Of a DNA stretch of 64,000 nt, positions 55,701-64,000 are shown piece by piece. The translations under genes and the position numbers were made by a program. The DNA comes from Symbiodinium natans (lineage: Eukaryota; Sar; Dinophyceae; Suessiales; Symbiodiniaceae), in contig CAJNDS010000207.1 in assembly GCA_905221605.1 (NCBI GenBank), positions 1 through 64,000 on the forward strand, written 5' to 3'. How positions within the stretch are numbered: the stretch's first letter is position 1; each line of letters begins with the position of its first letter. The notes below the pieces were generated by a model that was not told where the DNA came from, searched no databases, and saw nothing but the letters and a program-made list of their open reading frames with translations.

Positions 55701-58700
55701 TGCTCCGCAAGTCCACCGACCATTCGGCCTTCCGGATGGTGGCCCCCAGGATGCCCGGGTTCCAACTCCGAAGGTTTTTGTAAAGACATGATTCTTTGCT
55801 TTTTATGTTGACGGCTAGTTTTGGCTTTCTTGGCTTTTGTGCCATCGTTGCCATTGCGCTTCAACGGCCGCTACCTGCTACCCTCGCACTGTAACCGAGA
55901 CATGTTTCCGATGCTCAGCGCCAGGATACTGGATGAGTGTGCCAGTTTGGGAGCCAGGAGCATGCCGCTGCAGGCGCTCCGAACACGGACCCTTCGCACC
56001 ACGCCCACGAACCGCAGCCGCGTTGCCGCCAGCATGCCGATCGAGGCCTTGCAACGGTCGATGATGTGCAGCACATCGGGCATGGAACTTTTCCACAGAA
56101 GGGACTCCGTGGTGTGTTCGGAGCCCCCTCCGGCCTCGCCATCCTCGCCTCACTTTCAGGAGCTCGATGACGTGACGAGGATAATGTCCGGCATGTCCAA
56201 TGACTTTGAAGTGGACGAGGACGGTCTGCTGCACTTGGACGGCGAGGATGATCTTGTCAAGAAGGTTTCCAGCAGGTTTTCGCTTGAAGCCCTCGACGAG
56301 GGTGCGACCCAGACGTCCAGTGGCCTCTGGAAGGACCCGGAGCAAGGGGTCATCATCGTGGACTGGGATGATACGCTATTCGCAACCACTTGGCTCGCTG
56401 CAAAGAGCGAGTTCAAGTCCTGGCAGAAGATGTGGGTCTCGGGCGCGGCGCCAAAGCTGTCTGAGGAGGACGCACGTGATCTGGCGGAGCTGGACAAGGC
56501 CGCACGGGCCTTCCTCTGTGCCGCCTCCGCGCTGGGCAAGGTCTTGGGGGGAAGCCGGTAAGCCGGTAAGCCGGTCCGGTAATCCGGTAGGTCCAACTAA
56601 TCAAAGAGCATGTTCCCCCCCACATTCCCCATCCACGGAGTCTCCTCTGCTTTTTACTTCGGATGGCCAAAGTCTCAAGCCCCAGACATGTCGAAACCAT
56701 GCCAAGTCAGGTGGTGTGTGTGACGCTCTCGCGGAAACCCTGGCAGCACAATACCATGAGCCTTGGCTTTGCTGGAGCCCTGCAGGTTGGCGTCTATTCT
56801 ATTCTCATTCTAGGCATGTTCAAAAGACGGCGTATAGTTAGCACCAACGCGACTGGTACAAGTTCAAATCTGCAGGATGTTCCGGGCCGTAGGCCATGCT
56901 TGCACTTCGCTATTGATCTCTAACTCGCACTCCATTCATCTATCTGTTCTGCATATTTTGTTTTGGGAGTCGCTCTCTGTTTCTCTCATTTTCTTTCTTA
57001 TCAGTGTAAAGTCAATCCTGCAAATCTATCTGTCTGTCCATCTAGCGTCGTGTGTCTCATGTAAGTATGACTGACAGACAGAAGGAACGAGCGAACCAAC
57101 GCACGAAGGTGTCTGTCTCTCTCACTCTCGGTTTCCTCCCTGCGTGTATATACACATGGGGAATATGTACATGAGATGTAGACGCAGAATGCTACATATA
57201 ACAGGAACGCATACATGTGATATACGCATTCATGGCTTGCTTGCACTCAGCGTCGGCATGGGCTACCGGATGCTTCGTTGAGGAAGAAAACTAGAAATCC
57301 TCATCTTAAGCGTATCAAAGCCTCCCTGTATCTTCAAAACCCTTCCAGTTGTCCAACCCCGTGAGAATTTGGCCGCGCATTCGCTCAAAAAGCCTAGACA
57401 ATAACAGGTAAAGGCAGCCGCGAACGAGACAACGCACAACAATGCAGACAACTAGAGCAACAACGACTGCCAAACACGAGAACAACGCCCAAAGAGCAAC
57501 GCGACAGCTACTGGGACTGGTCCGAACAGTCCTTAGAAGACTTTTGATTCTGCTGATGATTGTATTTTTTGTTTCGCTGCTGCACGTTCTCGGAGTTCAA
57601 TCCGAAAGCATCAGTTGGTTCGTTTTAGTTGGTTTGTGTGATGCTTTTGCTTCTGCTCTGTTCAGTCCCCGACAAGTCCTGGGAGCATGTCTCACAAGCC
57701 CAGCGATGTTCCAACTCAGGAAGGCCTTCATGCCTGAGCTTGCCAAGGCATGGGAAGATGCAGGCGGCTTCCACTTGGTGACCTAGCGTTTTGGTGCGTT
57801 GGAACACGTCTTAGGGGGGGGAACGGCCACGTGACTCTGATGGCAGGCGTGGAGGTGATCTACGCCAGTGAGGTGATGTTGCGACGGTACTCCTCAGGCC
57901 TTTCATCGCCTACGCGAATGCCAAAAGCAGAGCGTCGAGGGATGTCGAGTCTGTGATTGAGCCTGCAAACGCCTTTGCTGATTGTGTGTTCCCGAAAGTA
58001 GACGGAACTTCGGGCCACGTCCCCCACAACCCAGAACCGTAAACTGTGAGCGCCAGTGATAGCTCGAACAGCCTCCAGCCCGAAATCGGAGGTGGCGGCG
58101 AGTGCCGCCACGCCTCGGGGCCAGGCTTGGTCGAGCAAGAAGCTGCTTCGACCGCTTGGGGTGTTGGAGGGTTGTTGTGAGTCAAGGCTTCCCGGTGTTG
58201 AGGGGGAAGTTCTCTTTTGTTTTACAAGGGCTCCTGTCAAGCTTGCTCATAAAAGAGACTCTAGTTTGGAGCAACCTCCAATGGTTGAGGGTGTTGAGTT
58301 TGCAGAAGTCTTTGTTTGGGTCTTTAGAGCGGATGCGTGAGCGACCTTGCAGGGTTTGCATTGCGTCGAAGGTGTGGTAGTCCAAAGACTGTTCCCCACC
58401 TTGAGCCTGACACAGTCTCCCCAAAAGCTCGTTGGGTGCAGAAGCCCAGGTGATCCTCATGGGTCAGTCCATCAAGAAGAAAGAGATGGCCATGAGGAGA
58501 GTAATCAATAAGGCCTATGGGACAGGGAGCTGGAAGAACGTGGTCAGCATTGGAGATGGCGAAGCCGAGTTCAATGCGCTGCGAGATATTTCCTTCAAGC
58601 ACACTAACCCCACAAGTGGTGTGACTGGAAGTCAGAAGCGCTTTCGGATGAAGGCCGTGCAGATGTTGGACTCCCCGGCCTGTAGTGAGCTCACGACGCA

Positions 58701-61700
58701 GCTCCAGATCCTTCAGGCCTGGATGCCGGCCCTGATGCATCTGGACGACGACTTCTTCCTGACTCTCAGCGATGGCGAGGAGGACATCTTGGCCATGCAC
58801 AACAGGCTGCTTGAGCGCCTTGAATTCCAGAACTGATGCTTCGGCATTGGCCTGTCCGGCCAAGTGCTACTACTAGGGCTTCGCGAAGCCGGCGAGGTTT
58901 CTGCGAGTTGTGACTATGCATCTTAGAAAACGTACGCCTTTCTGCCAGCCAGCAGTGCGGCCATTATACGCGAAAGCCCTTTTTTTAGCATTGAGGAAGC
59001 TTTGCATCCTCATCGGGTAGGCAGCAAGAGCACCAGGACTCAGCTTTACCCAGCCTGCATCGAGCAGGGACAGGCTGTGGGCCGGATGGCTTTGCGTGGA
59101 CTTCAAATCACACAGCGAGAGCAGCAGGAAGGTTTGGGCAATTCGGCCATTCTGACCACATCCTGTGCGATTTCTTTTGATTTCAATTCTCAACGATCCC
59201 ACTAACCCAATCGCGACTCGAGTCGCTTCGACAACAAAACCTACGTGGCTTTCTAAGCAGACACCAGTTGAAAAGACGGGTCTTGGGGTCAGGGTCTCTG
59301 GAGGTCATGAGTTTGCCCTTATGTGCACCAGTGACTACCATGGTCTGAAGGACAATGCCTGCCACCTTTTTATGCGCAGCGCATGTCACGTGCCAATTGC
59401 CACTTTGCAGACGAAGCTGCTTGTACATATCATCTCACTAGGGCATCCCAGCTTGAAGCGGCGGCGGCTTTCTACAGAGTGGCAATTGCTTCTGGAGCTG
59501 GGAGGGAGCGCGGCTTTGGACAACCATGCGGATTTTCCTTCCCGAAGCCCAGCAGTCACATCCCTCCCAAACTGGAGGGTTTGTTTCATCGCCGTTTCAA
59601 TTGGACCTCCCCAGAAACCAGAAAGCTCTTAGAGTGTCCGAAAAAATTCTGCGCTGCTGTGGGAGCTCTCCTGCTGTCGAGGTTTCGGGGTAGGTTAGGC
59701 GCTGTATTGGGTGTGCTACATGCATCGTGTTCCTCGTCATCCAAGTCCCCGAAAAGGAAGTCATTTTCTGTTCACACCCGCGTCCGCTCAGCTCGACTAG
59801 CTTGAAGCAGGATGCATGTTTTGGGCTCTTTTCAGTTAGACGTTCGGCTTGGATTGCAGTATAGGCATGCGTGTCGCCGTTTTTGATGAGCTGTTGAGCT
59901 GTCGGTCCGCCTGCGACAGGGAGACAGGGACCGGTCGAAGTATGGGTAGCAGGGCTAGGTTTGGAAGCTTGATAGCCTTTGAGAGGGTCAACATGGAGCA
60001 GATGAATGTAAGATTGCCTGTAGTGTCCTGAGATGAAGTTTCGTACTCCGATTGGCTGTGCCCGGGTTTGGGCTTCCTATCGGGCACCAATGCTTCATCT
60101 CACTCTACTTCGCTTCAAAATTACTGTAGCCCTCTTAGGCCCCATGATGTGGACGCAGGATCACATTTGCCTCGGCGACATCTGCACTCATGGCAATTTC
60201 ATTGCGGTCACGGAGGTGCCACAAACGAGTGATGTTCAGTCTTCCTGAATCAAGACAGAGTAGTACAGTGTACAGTGCTTATGCAGTATATTGCATGCAA
60301 ACATGCAGCATGCACGCGTGCATGTCTGTCTGTGAGTGAGTGATTGAGTGAGTGAGCGACTGAGTAAGTGAGCGTGTGTGTGTGTGTGCGTCTGTGTGCG
60401 GGTCCGACTCTGTCGTCGTCCGTTTCAAAAGCAAGCAAAATGAGTGGAAGCGTTTGGACATACCCAGAGAAACCTACTTCAACTTATCGCAACCGAGTTC
60501 AGGAAGGGTTGAGCAAAAACCCCGTCGGTCGGGTCCCTGATTGCTCTTGACACAGGGCCTATCTGAGCCTATCTCTATACAGCACAGGATATCCCGCAGA
60601 ATTGTTCATCCATGTTGGCCAATTCGTGCGGCTCTCTGCGGCTGTGCGTTCGGCTGTGTGTTCGGCTGTTCGAAATGTTTGCCTTTTCGCAGGAGACGGA
60701 GCAGCCGTTCAGCCTTGTCCCCTTCGATGGCATCTTCGGGTGGCAGTGGGAGGGCAGATGGGTCAACAGAGACTCAGAGTGCGTGGGGTTTGGCTAGTGG
60801 GGGACCTTTGCATTTGTGCGTGTCACGGCACTTAAGCTCCCTGAATGCGCACCTCGCCTTCCAGATTGTGGGTTTTCTGGCTGGTTTTGGGATGCTCAAG
60901 CCCGCTAGACTGCTAGCCCCAACTTGATCCCTTTGCTTTCACGCCGCTGGCCTGTTCGGGGGGGGCTCCGGAGCCAAAACCCGATGGTGGTGGAACGCCG
61001 CCTCTCCTGCAGGCTGGGGCTGCCGCAGATGTCGCAGGCGCCCCACTTCAATGTGTCTAGCTCAGGACTTGTTTTTGCATGTGTTTTTTCTCGGACCGTG
61101 ACGACTGGCGCACAAATCCCTCGTCCCTTGCATCCCCGAAGCCTTCAAGCCCAGGCTCATTTGACTCCCCAAAGTCAAGCCCACGGAGTCCGAGGTTCTG
61201 GACTGCATGATTCGAGACAAGGTGGGGAACACGAAGCTTCTGACCTGGGTTTGATTTGAGGATGTCCAAAAAGCGTGGTCTCTGGCTGCAGCACGGCCGA
61301 CCCTGCTTTGCGCAATCTTTCTTCAGTCGACCAGCTGGGGACTTCGTCAAGACAGCGGAAACGTTGTTGGCCCAGGTTCTGAAGAAAAACCTGTTTTCAG
61401 TCTTCTTGGCTGCCGACGATCGCGATGAAAGCGAGATCTCCTTTGGAGAGCAAGGAGCTTGGACTGGACATTTTTTTTTGACCGGGGGGGGGGGGTTCAT
61501 GTAGTTTCGTGTAGTTTTCTGTGCTTATGCCTTTGGGAGCTGCGAGGCTTACCTACTCTTTGCGCTGTTGGGCTGAACCTTTATGGGCCCTTGAAAGCTG
61601 TTCCCAGGAGTGCAGCTCCAAATCCACCAGCTTGAGTAATCGCTTGAAGAGAACGATCCTAAAACCCCAAATTGACAGTGCCGGGGCGGGGAGGGGTGAG

Positions 61701-62249
61701 TTTCAAACCGTCCTGTCCGGGTTTCTAGCGAGTTTGTACTGCTGCAGATGTAGAGGAAGTCCTGCCAAAACCGTCATGTACAGCCCGAGCCGCTTTGCAG
61801 AGCAAGCGAGGGATTCTGTGTCCTGAAGACCCTAGGTTGAAGCCTGAGCGCATGTCTGACCAGCTCTTCTGGGTCCCGGTTTCCAACCCCGGCTACTGGC
61901 AGGACGGGGTGGACAAAGCGGGAGTATTTTGAGTCCCAACGTTCAGTCGCAGGATGTGATTGGACGTGAACGTTAGGGCTCGTCCCTGGACCCAACCGGG
62001 CTACCGCGGCTACAAATCTCTAGCGAGCTGCAGGGTGATCCATAGTCGGCGGGTAGACTTGCATTCTGGAGGTAGAGATGGAGGATGTCGCCGTCGGGGA
62101 CACGCCACAAGGTCTATGCAATGGAAAGTGTCAGGTGGGACTCTGGGGATTTCGGGATGGAGTTTCCCAAGTCGTACAGACCCTGCACCCCGAAGGCAGC
62201 CGTGGACACTGGCACTTCACTCCTCGCCGGGCCGTCGAGTGTGGTACGC
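37754..62249 (+). CDS. Pepsin-type aspartic protease, at least 14 exons over 24.5 kb (partial)
   Basis: Exons: 37754-37780, 37877-37914, 37986 to about 38030, 38264-38295, 55088-55117, 55191-55249, 60159-60212 (or 60215), 60693-60739, 61013-61052, 61195-61221, 61376-61449, 61836-61902, 62072-62134, 62196-62249. Read through, they give an ordered A1-family core: EYYGILRLGTPAQEF, first active site FDTGSGN (Asp codon 37908), HRRFNSSAS, flap FGTGEISG (Phe where Tyr is usual), FDGIFGLGLPQMS, FSVFLAADD, WVPVSNPGYWQ, MEDVAVGD and second active site AAVDTGTSLLAG (Asp codon 62205). Phases agree at nearly every junction; donors are GA (37781, 55250, 61903), GC (37915, 38296, 61450) and GT (60740, 61053, 61222, 62135). 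Two introns, 38296-55087 and 55250-60158, hold other genes. The signal/propeptide and the last part of the C-terminal lobe were not found. Two separate half genes is the alternative for the 16.8-kb gap. Confidence 0.8.
38296..38933. other. Start of the 16.8-kb protease intron, no gene seen
   Basis: No conserved frame. An open frame around 38430-38560 has ordinary composition and no splice-supported neighbours. Confidence 0.4.
38934..39620 (+). CDS. Gly/Tyr-rich, RGG-containing RNA-binding-type protein (partial)
   Basis: Exons in phase: 38934-39026 (Pro/Ala-rich, QAPAPALQPSPPQPSYN), 39116-39155 (GPGKGMGATGRGG), 39209 to about 39390 (GGYGGG-type repeats, about 60 residues, ending YGGYGPA), about 39493-39555 (YGPYSTGGRHLTASDLLMM) and about 39560-39607 (SYGSPYEPRSVR). 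Donors are GT at 39027 and GC at 39156. Low-complexity GY and RGG sequence of this kind marks hnRNP/FET-like RNA-binding proteins. No RRM is seen in these exons; it may be the N-terminal part of the quasi-RRM gene downstream, or a separate gene. It lies inside the long protease intron. Start and stop not found. Confidence 0.6.
39621..40900. other. Undecided stretch with weak coding signal
   Basis: Frames at about 39885-40090 (LHATRTLDSVALQPM then HRPHSPVRKSTLEAVTPPG) and about 40150-40255 (RMGSRDPSATLSFLGLLGLT) read as plausible protein and could be further exons of the GY-rich gene. Junctions could not be fixed. Confidence 0.3.
40893..40919 (+). other. Tandem relict of the dinoflagellate spliced leader
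   Basis: GGTCAAG followed by ACATTTTTGGCTCGGAAG. Aligned to two leader ends in a row (…GGCTCAAG then CCATTTTGGCTCAAG), it needs one missing C, one C-to-A change, one extra T and a GG insertion. It stands 27 bases before the ATG of an intronless gene, where a relict from a reverse-transcribed, trans-spliced mRNA is expected. Identification rests on the known leader sequence. Confidence 0.6.
40947..41636 (+). CDS. Intronless multi-pass membrane protein, 229 aa
   Basis: I do not recognise a named family. One uninterrupted frame runs from ATG 40947 to TGA 41634. About four membrane segments are visible: residues about 5-28 (LVSGLLDTTKLVGLLVYCV), 72-93 (AAWLVSSLSLILTILWVLRV), 104-127 (LAIPALCWCVAMPVLYFPVA) and 131-152 (LVAVVLILGVVVFWGSVVIA). 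Between the first two lies a polar loop with three N-glycosylation sequons (NMT, NIT, NNT), placing it on the lumenal or outer side. A soluble tail of about 75 residues follows (SDQELAAMRPQLR...HSQRIDVEDC). The lack of introns, against short-exon neighbours, plus the leader relict just upstream, indicates origin by retroposition of a mature mRNA. It sits within the protease intron on the same strand. The frame is open further upstream to 40845 but without an ATG. Confidence 0.78.
   Translation: MNLKLDWLVSGLLDTTKLVGLLVYCVDAYARSFAATEAETIEAEKNMTSNITNNNTSISSMDVVVAGGPSAAWLVSSLSLILTILWVLRVHQAEAIAGQRVLAIPALCWCVAMPVLYFPVAYWVSSPALVAVVLILGVVVFWGSVVIAESCDRRHFSDQELAAMRPQLRLAFRNQIPLLGAWAAYSMSDDEMVFIKCINSAFDHSFYREVLRFVQDFLSHSQRIDVEDC
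41637..42610. other. No supported gene
   Basis: Between the membrane-protein gene and the first quasi-RRM exon. The phrase CCCTGAACCC repeats near 42303-42320. Exons encoding the start of the quasi-RRM protein may be here but were not identified. Confidence 0.35.
42611..52736 (+). CDS. Protein with four quasi-RRM domains (hnRNP F/H / ESRP-like), partial
   Basis: Four copies of one RNA-binding domain, each split into 3-6 small exons, lie in order. Copy a: exon ending 42631, then 42706-42720, about 42802-42858, 42953-42991, 43067-43129, 43214 to about 43250. Copy b: 44804 to about 44862, 45078 to about 45120, 45472 to about 45510, 45785 to about 45825. Copy c: 48329 to about 48373, about 48471-48520, 48682 to about 48740, 48958 to about 49000. 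Copy d: 51939 to about 52001, 52284-52332, 52524-52574, 52684-52734. Each starts VPFQ(A/S), continues with a (D)FL-S/T-(E/D)(F/Y) helix, an RPDGR..GEA(Y)V RNP-like strand, an AEHALNS/AQKALAS-type helix, and ends (E)IxGRYIELFRS. That ending is characteristic of the hnRNP F/H, GRSF1 and ESRP group, which bind G-rich RNA and act in splicing. Linker exons, the start and the stop were not found. Donors are mostly GC (42632, 42992, 43130, 48521, 52333). Confidence 0.75.
43300..44790. other. Linker or intron between quasi-RRM copies a and b
   Basis: No conserved exon recognised. Frames of up to about 195 codons on the minus strand (43468-44058) lack protein-family features. Confidence 0.35.
45830..48320. 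other. Region between quasi-RRM copies b and c
   Basis: No firm exon. On the minus strand CATTTTGGCTCCAG (46231-46244 reversed) resembles the spliced leader, and the minus-strand frame there (GGGTAFWLQAPAQQFWQL) is open, but no further support was found. A C11 run is near 47850 and TTAGGGTT near 47987. Confidence 0.3.
49005..51930. other. Region between quasi-RRM copies c and d
   Basis: Two plus-strand pieces look codable: about 49487-49590 (MHGYTADAINKEALVAEVRP) and about 51318-51412 (GFKNGEDLNAVATMLGRLAE); they may be linker exons. On the minus strand, 49889-49905 reads CAAGCCATTTTGGGTCG, close to a tandem leader relict. Repeated phrases (TTTGGCTTTGG..TTTGGCTTTCGG) are near 50825-50850. 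Confidence 0.35.
52737..55087. other. 3' part of the long protease intron, no firm gene
   Basis: Frames such as about 53980-54090 (DVQRLFEVMPAVASCLRLAA) and about 54600-54700 (ELDPTGDSDPAAARTDRRRF) might be C-terminal exons of the quasi-RRM gene. They share no recognised domain. Confidence 0.35.
55586..58836 (+). CDS. HAD-superfamily hydrolase (phosphatase-like), about 6 exons
   Basis: Exons: 55586-55773 (an upstream in-frame ATG is at 55559), 55925-56540, 56711 to about 56743, about 57710-57760, about 57847-57895, and 58442-58836 (stop TGA 58834). The N-terminal 190 residues are Ser/Thr-rich and probably disordered, with a TESVTESTES run. HAD motif I is VDWDDTLF (nucleophile Asp codon 56361). 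A VCVTLSRKPW strand follows, corresponding to motif II. The Lys of motif III probably lies in QSIKKKEMAM and motif IV is SIGDGEAEFNAL (Asp codon 58555). Fixed donors are GT (55774, 56541). The start at 55586 directly follows a GTAACACAG acceptor suited to leader trans-splicing. The middle exons' ends are approximate. The whole gene lies within one intron (55250-60158) of the aspartic protease gene, same strand. Substrate unknown. Confidence 0.8.
56930..57260. repeat. Simple-sequence patch in a HAD-gene intron
   Basis: Interrupted TCTG/CAGA and CATA/TATA microsatellite-like sequence (about 57020-57090 and 57140-57215). AT-richer than its surroundings. Confidence 0.6.
57442..57709 (+). other. 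Open frame with hydrophobic segments in an intron, undecided
   Basis: An ATG at 57442 opens a frame with a basic start and two hydrophobic stretches (RRLLILLMIVFFVSLLHVL and ISWFVLVGLCDAFASALF), and it runs into the HAD exon beginning near 57710 in the same frame. It could be an alternative exon, a small membrane peptide or a chance frame. No other HAD protein is expected to carry membrane segments here. Confidence 0.25.
58837..60158. other. Remainder of the protease intron, no gene seen
   Basis: No conserved frame or splice-supported exon between the end of the HAD gene and the protease exon at 60159. Confidence 0.45.
60290..60410. repeat. Simple repeats in a protease intron
   Basis: GCATGCACGCGTGCATG palindrome-like start, then (GAGT)n and (GT)n. 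The minus-strand His/Thr-rich frames here are repeat artefacts. Confidence 0.8.
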
Positions 62250-63640
62250 GCCGTGGCCGCATGAGGTCGTGGTTTTGCGGGGGCTGTTTGGGTTTGTTCT
62301 TCGGGTCATTGAAGGATTTCCTTTTGATGGTTCTTCTGGGAGGTGTAGTGTCGGGTGAAGTGTCTTGGTTTTGAGCTTTAGGCTGGTTTGGTCTTCGTCT
62401 TTGCGGCGTTGTCTCCTGTGCACATTCTTGTAGGGGTCGCGCTGTGAGCTTTGCGCAGGCTGTTGTGGGCATGTGCGCTAAAATTGTTTGAAAACCAAAA
62501 CAATAGTTGAGGTTTGGACAGCTCAGATTCGGAGGTTTGCTAGTCTTTGTGGATGGCTACCGGCATCAGACCCAACCAGCCGGGCAAGTCTCGGCATGGC
62601 CTGTCGCCTCCCTCTGCGTCTCAGGAAGCCTGACGAAGAGGCCCGGTGGAGCGCTTGCTTTGCTTGGGTTGTGGAAAGGGCACGTTCTTTGGGTGAATTG
62701 GGGCGACTCGGACGAGGATGCCATCATGGGCTAGAGTTCAATGAGAGCTTACCAACACCGACTGCAGCTGTGAGGTGTGATAGGTTAGTCAGTGTGTTCC
62801 TGTGGTGGGTGCTTATCGGTTCTTCGGCTCATTCTGCTCACAGCCTTCACCAGCAATGACAGAAACTCAGATATGAGCTTTACTCTGAACCATGTGACGG
62901 CTCAGCAAAAGACAGGACCTGAGCTTTCAGTGCTTTGAGTCGCTCTTCAGAGAACAGTACCAGTGCACCGGAATGTTGCTGCTCGACTGGCATGCGCCAT
63001 GCCCTTCGGCAGCGCGACGTGCACCGCGTCTGCGGAGCGATGGATGGCCGCTGATTTGGCCAAGGCGGCCGTTGATATTTCAAGTGTTTGGTGGATTTCT
63101 CTTTGGGATCTCTGGTGTCTTTCCAGTTCACACCAACAGTTCTGTGGTCCTGTGTGCTTTCTTCAACCAGATGGATCTGTCGGACGAATCCGCCTGCGAA
63201 CTGCTGCTGAGGGTGCTTCTTTCCCGGGCAGAGCACCACAGCGGAGAAGTCTTCGCAGCTCTGCCGGTGACAGCGGTGGTGGGCCGTGCCCCAGAAGACA
63301 CTTAGTCTGTGATGGATCGATCGTCCGCGGCATCGGCAGGGTTGCACACCCTACAAACACCAACCACAAGAAACAAGCCTAAACATCTTACATCATCCTA
63401 CAAAATAGAACCTGGTAAGACTCGAGGTGTCGCAGCCAGCGGTGCTGCGCTTGCAGCTGGACTGAGATGCACCGGGCGGAGCCCAGCTTCCTGCAGCAGA
63501 ACGCGAAGACGGTCAGCTGAGGTGTCTAACTTAGGCTTCTCCGAAACGCTATTGGGATATACGGCTGCAATAGATCAGATATGCCAAACATCATGTACCA
63601 ACTCGATACCTGGCAGTCAGTGACAGTGCATGTTTCGCAT
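62250..63640. other. 3' continuation of the protease gene region, exons not identified
   Basis: The last C-terminal exons of the protease should lie here or be lost. A frame about 63130-63300 (QMDLSDESACELLLRVLLSR) looks like protein but not like this family, and may belong to the gene entering at 63.6 kb. Confidence 0.35.
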
Positions 63641-63892
63641 TCACACGCCAGAGGTCCGTGCTCGCCTTCGCCTGCCAGACTCGTTCGACGAAGCAGAGGA
63701 CCTGGAGAAGCAATGGCAGGCAGGTCCATGTTCCCCAGCTGTAAGAAGTGTTAGAATTGGAGCGACGGACTGGCCAGCTGATGATGCGAGCTGGGCTTAG
63801 CAGGAGTACTACGAGCAAGATGAGCGCGATGCCAGGGAGGGCTGGGCAATTGACGTATTGGACAATGACACGTGCCATGGCAGCAAGTGATG
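63640..63892 (+). CDS. Partial gene at the window edge, unknown acidic/helical protein
   Basis: Two exons with strong coding character: about 63645-63718 (VRARLRLPDSFDEAEDLEKQ, followed by a GCAGGT donor region) and about 63801-63892 (EYYEQDERDAREGWAIDVLD then NDTCHGSK, after a GCTTAGCAG acceptor). An upstream exon near 63168-63300 is possible. No family is recognised; the gene probably continues beyond 64000. Confidence 0.45.
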
Positions 63893-64000
63893 CGTGCAAG
63901 ACCGATTGGGCTACTCCCCAACACAACCGTCACCTTGCCATTTCGCTGTAACTACACAGCAGTTGCACAACTCGGCAGAGTTGAACAGGTTGTTGAAGCA

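Noticed and set aside
60968-60978. GAGCCAAAACC, a possible minus-strand leader relict
   Set aside because: Only nine bases match the leader, about what chance gives in this window, and it lies in a protease intron with no minus-strand gene.
1-64000. tRNA, 5S, spliced-leader RNA or snRNA genes
   Set aside because: No intact leader gene (22-base exon with donor) and no convincing tRNA A/B box pair was seen by eye; a covariance-model scan would settle this.

Overview
The window reads as nuclear DNA of a dinoflagellate, probably of the Symbiodiniaceae type. The reasons are internal. Conserved protein domains are cut into many short exons. Where conserved protein sequence lets the exon junctions be fixed, most introns begin with GC or GA rather than GT and end in AG, usually before a G. 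Short stretches resembling the dinoflagellate spliced leader lie near some start codons. No rRNA, tRNA or CRISPR array was seen, and no prokaryotic operon structure.

Layout. 1-12.1 kb is repeat country: a satellite of about 1,317 bp (1-3410), a pair of diverged long duplications (3971-5740 and 6482-8022) that carry a local inversion, a long inverted repeat, about 1 kb of CTA/CTACTG microsatellite, a small candidate gene (10588-11121) and several short tandem arrays. 12.6-16.6 kb is a 12-exon gene for a 589-residue protein with a signal peptide and a cysteine-rich N-terminal part. 18.1-19.3 kb holds exons of a minus-strand helical protein. 20.9-29.9 kb holds scattered plus-strand exons, largely coiled-coil or low-complexity, that I cannot name. 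30.1-35.2 kb is an exostosin-like (GT47) glycosyltransferase gene. From 37.75 kb to at least 62.25 kb runs a pepsin-type aspartic protease gene. 63.6-64.0 kb is the start of another gene that leaves the window.

The most striking organisation is genes within introns on the same strand. A complete 8-exon dienelactone hydrolase gene (31864-33498) sits in one 1,989-bp intron of the exostosin gene. A HAD-family phosphatase gene (55586-58836) sits in a 4.9-kb intron of the aspartic protease gene. A 16.8-kb intron of that same protease appears to contain a glycine/tyrosine-rich RNA-binding-type gene, an intronless membrane-protein gene preceded by what looks like a tandem relict spliced leader, and a gene with four hnRNP F/H/ESRP-like quasi-RRMs. 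Exon boundaries were deduced by eye from reading frame, protein-family conservation and splice signals; those marked approximate were not fixed at both ends.
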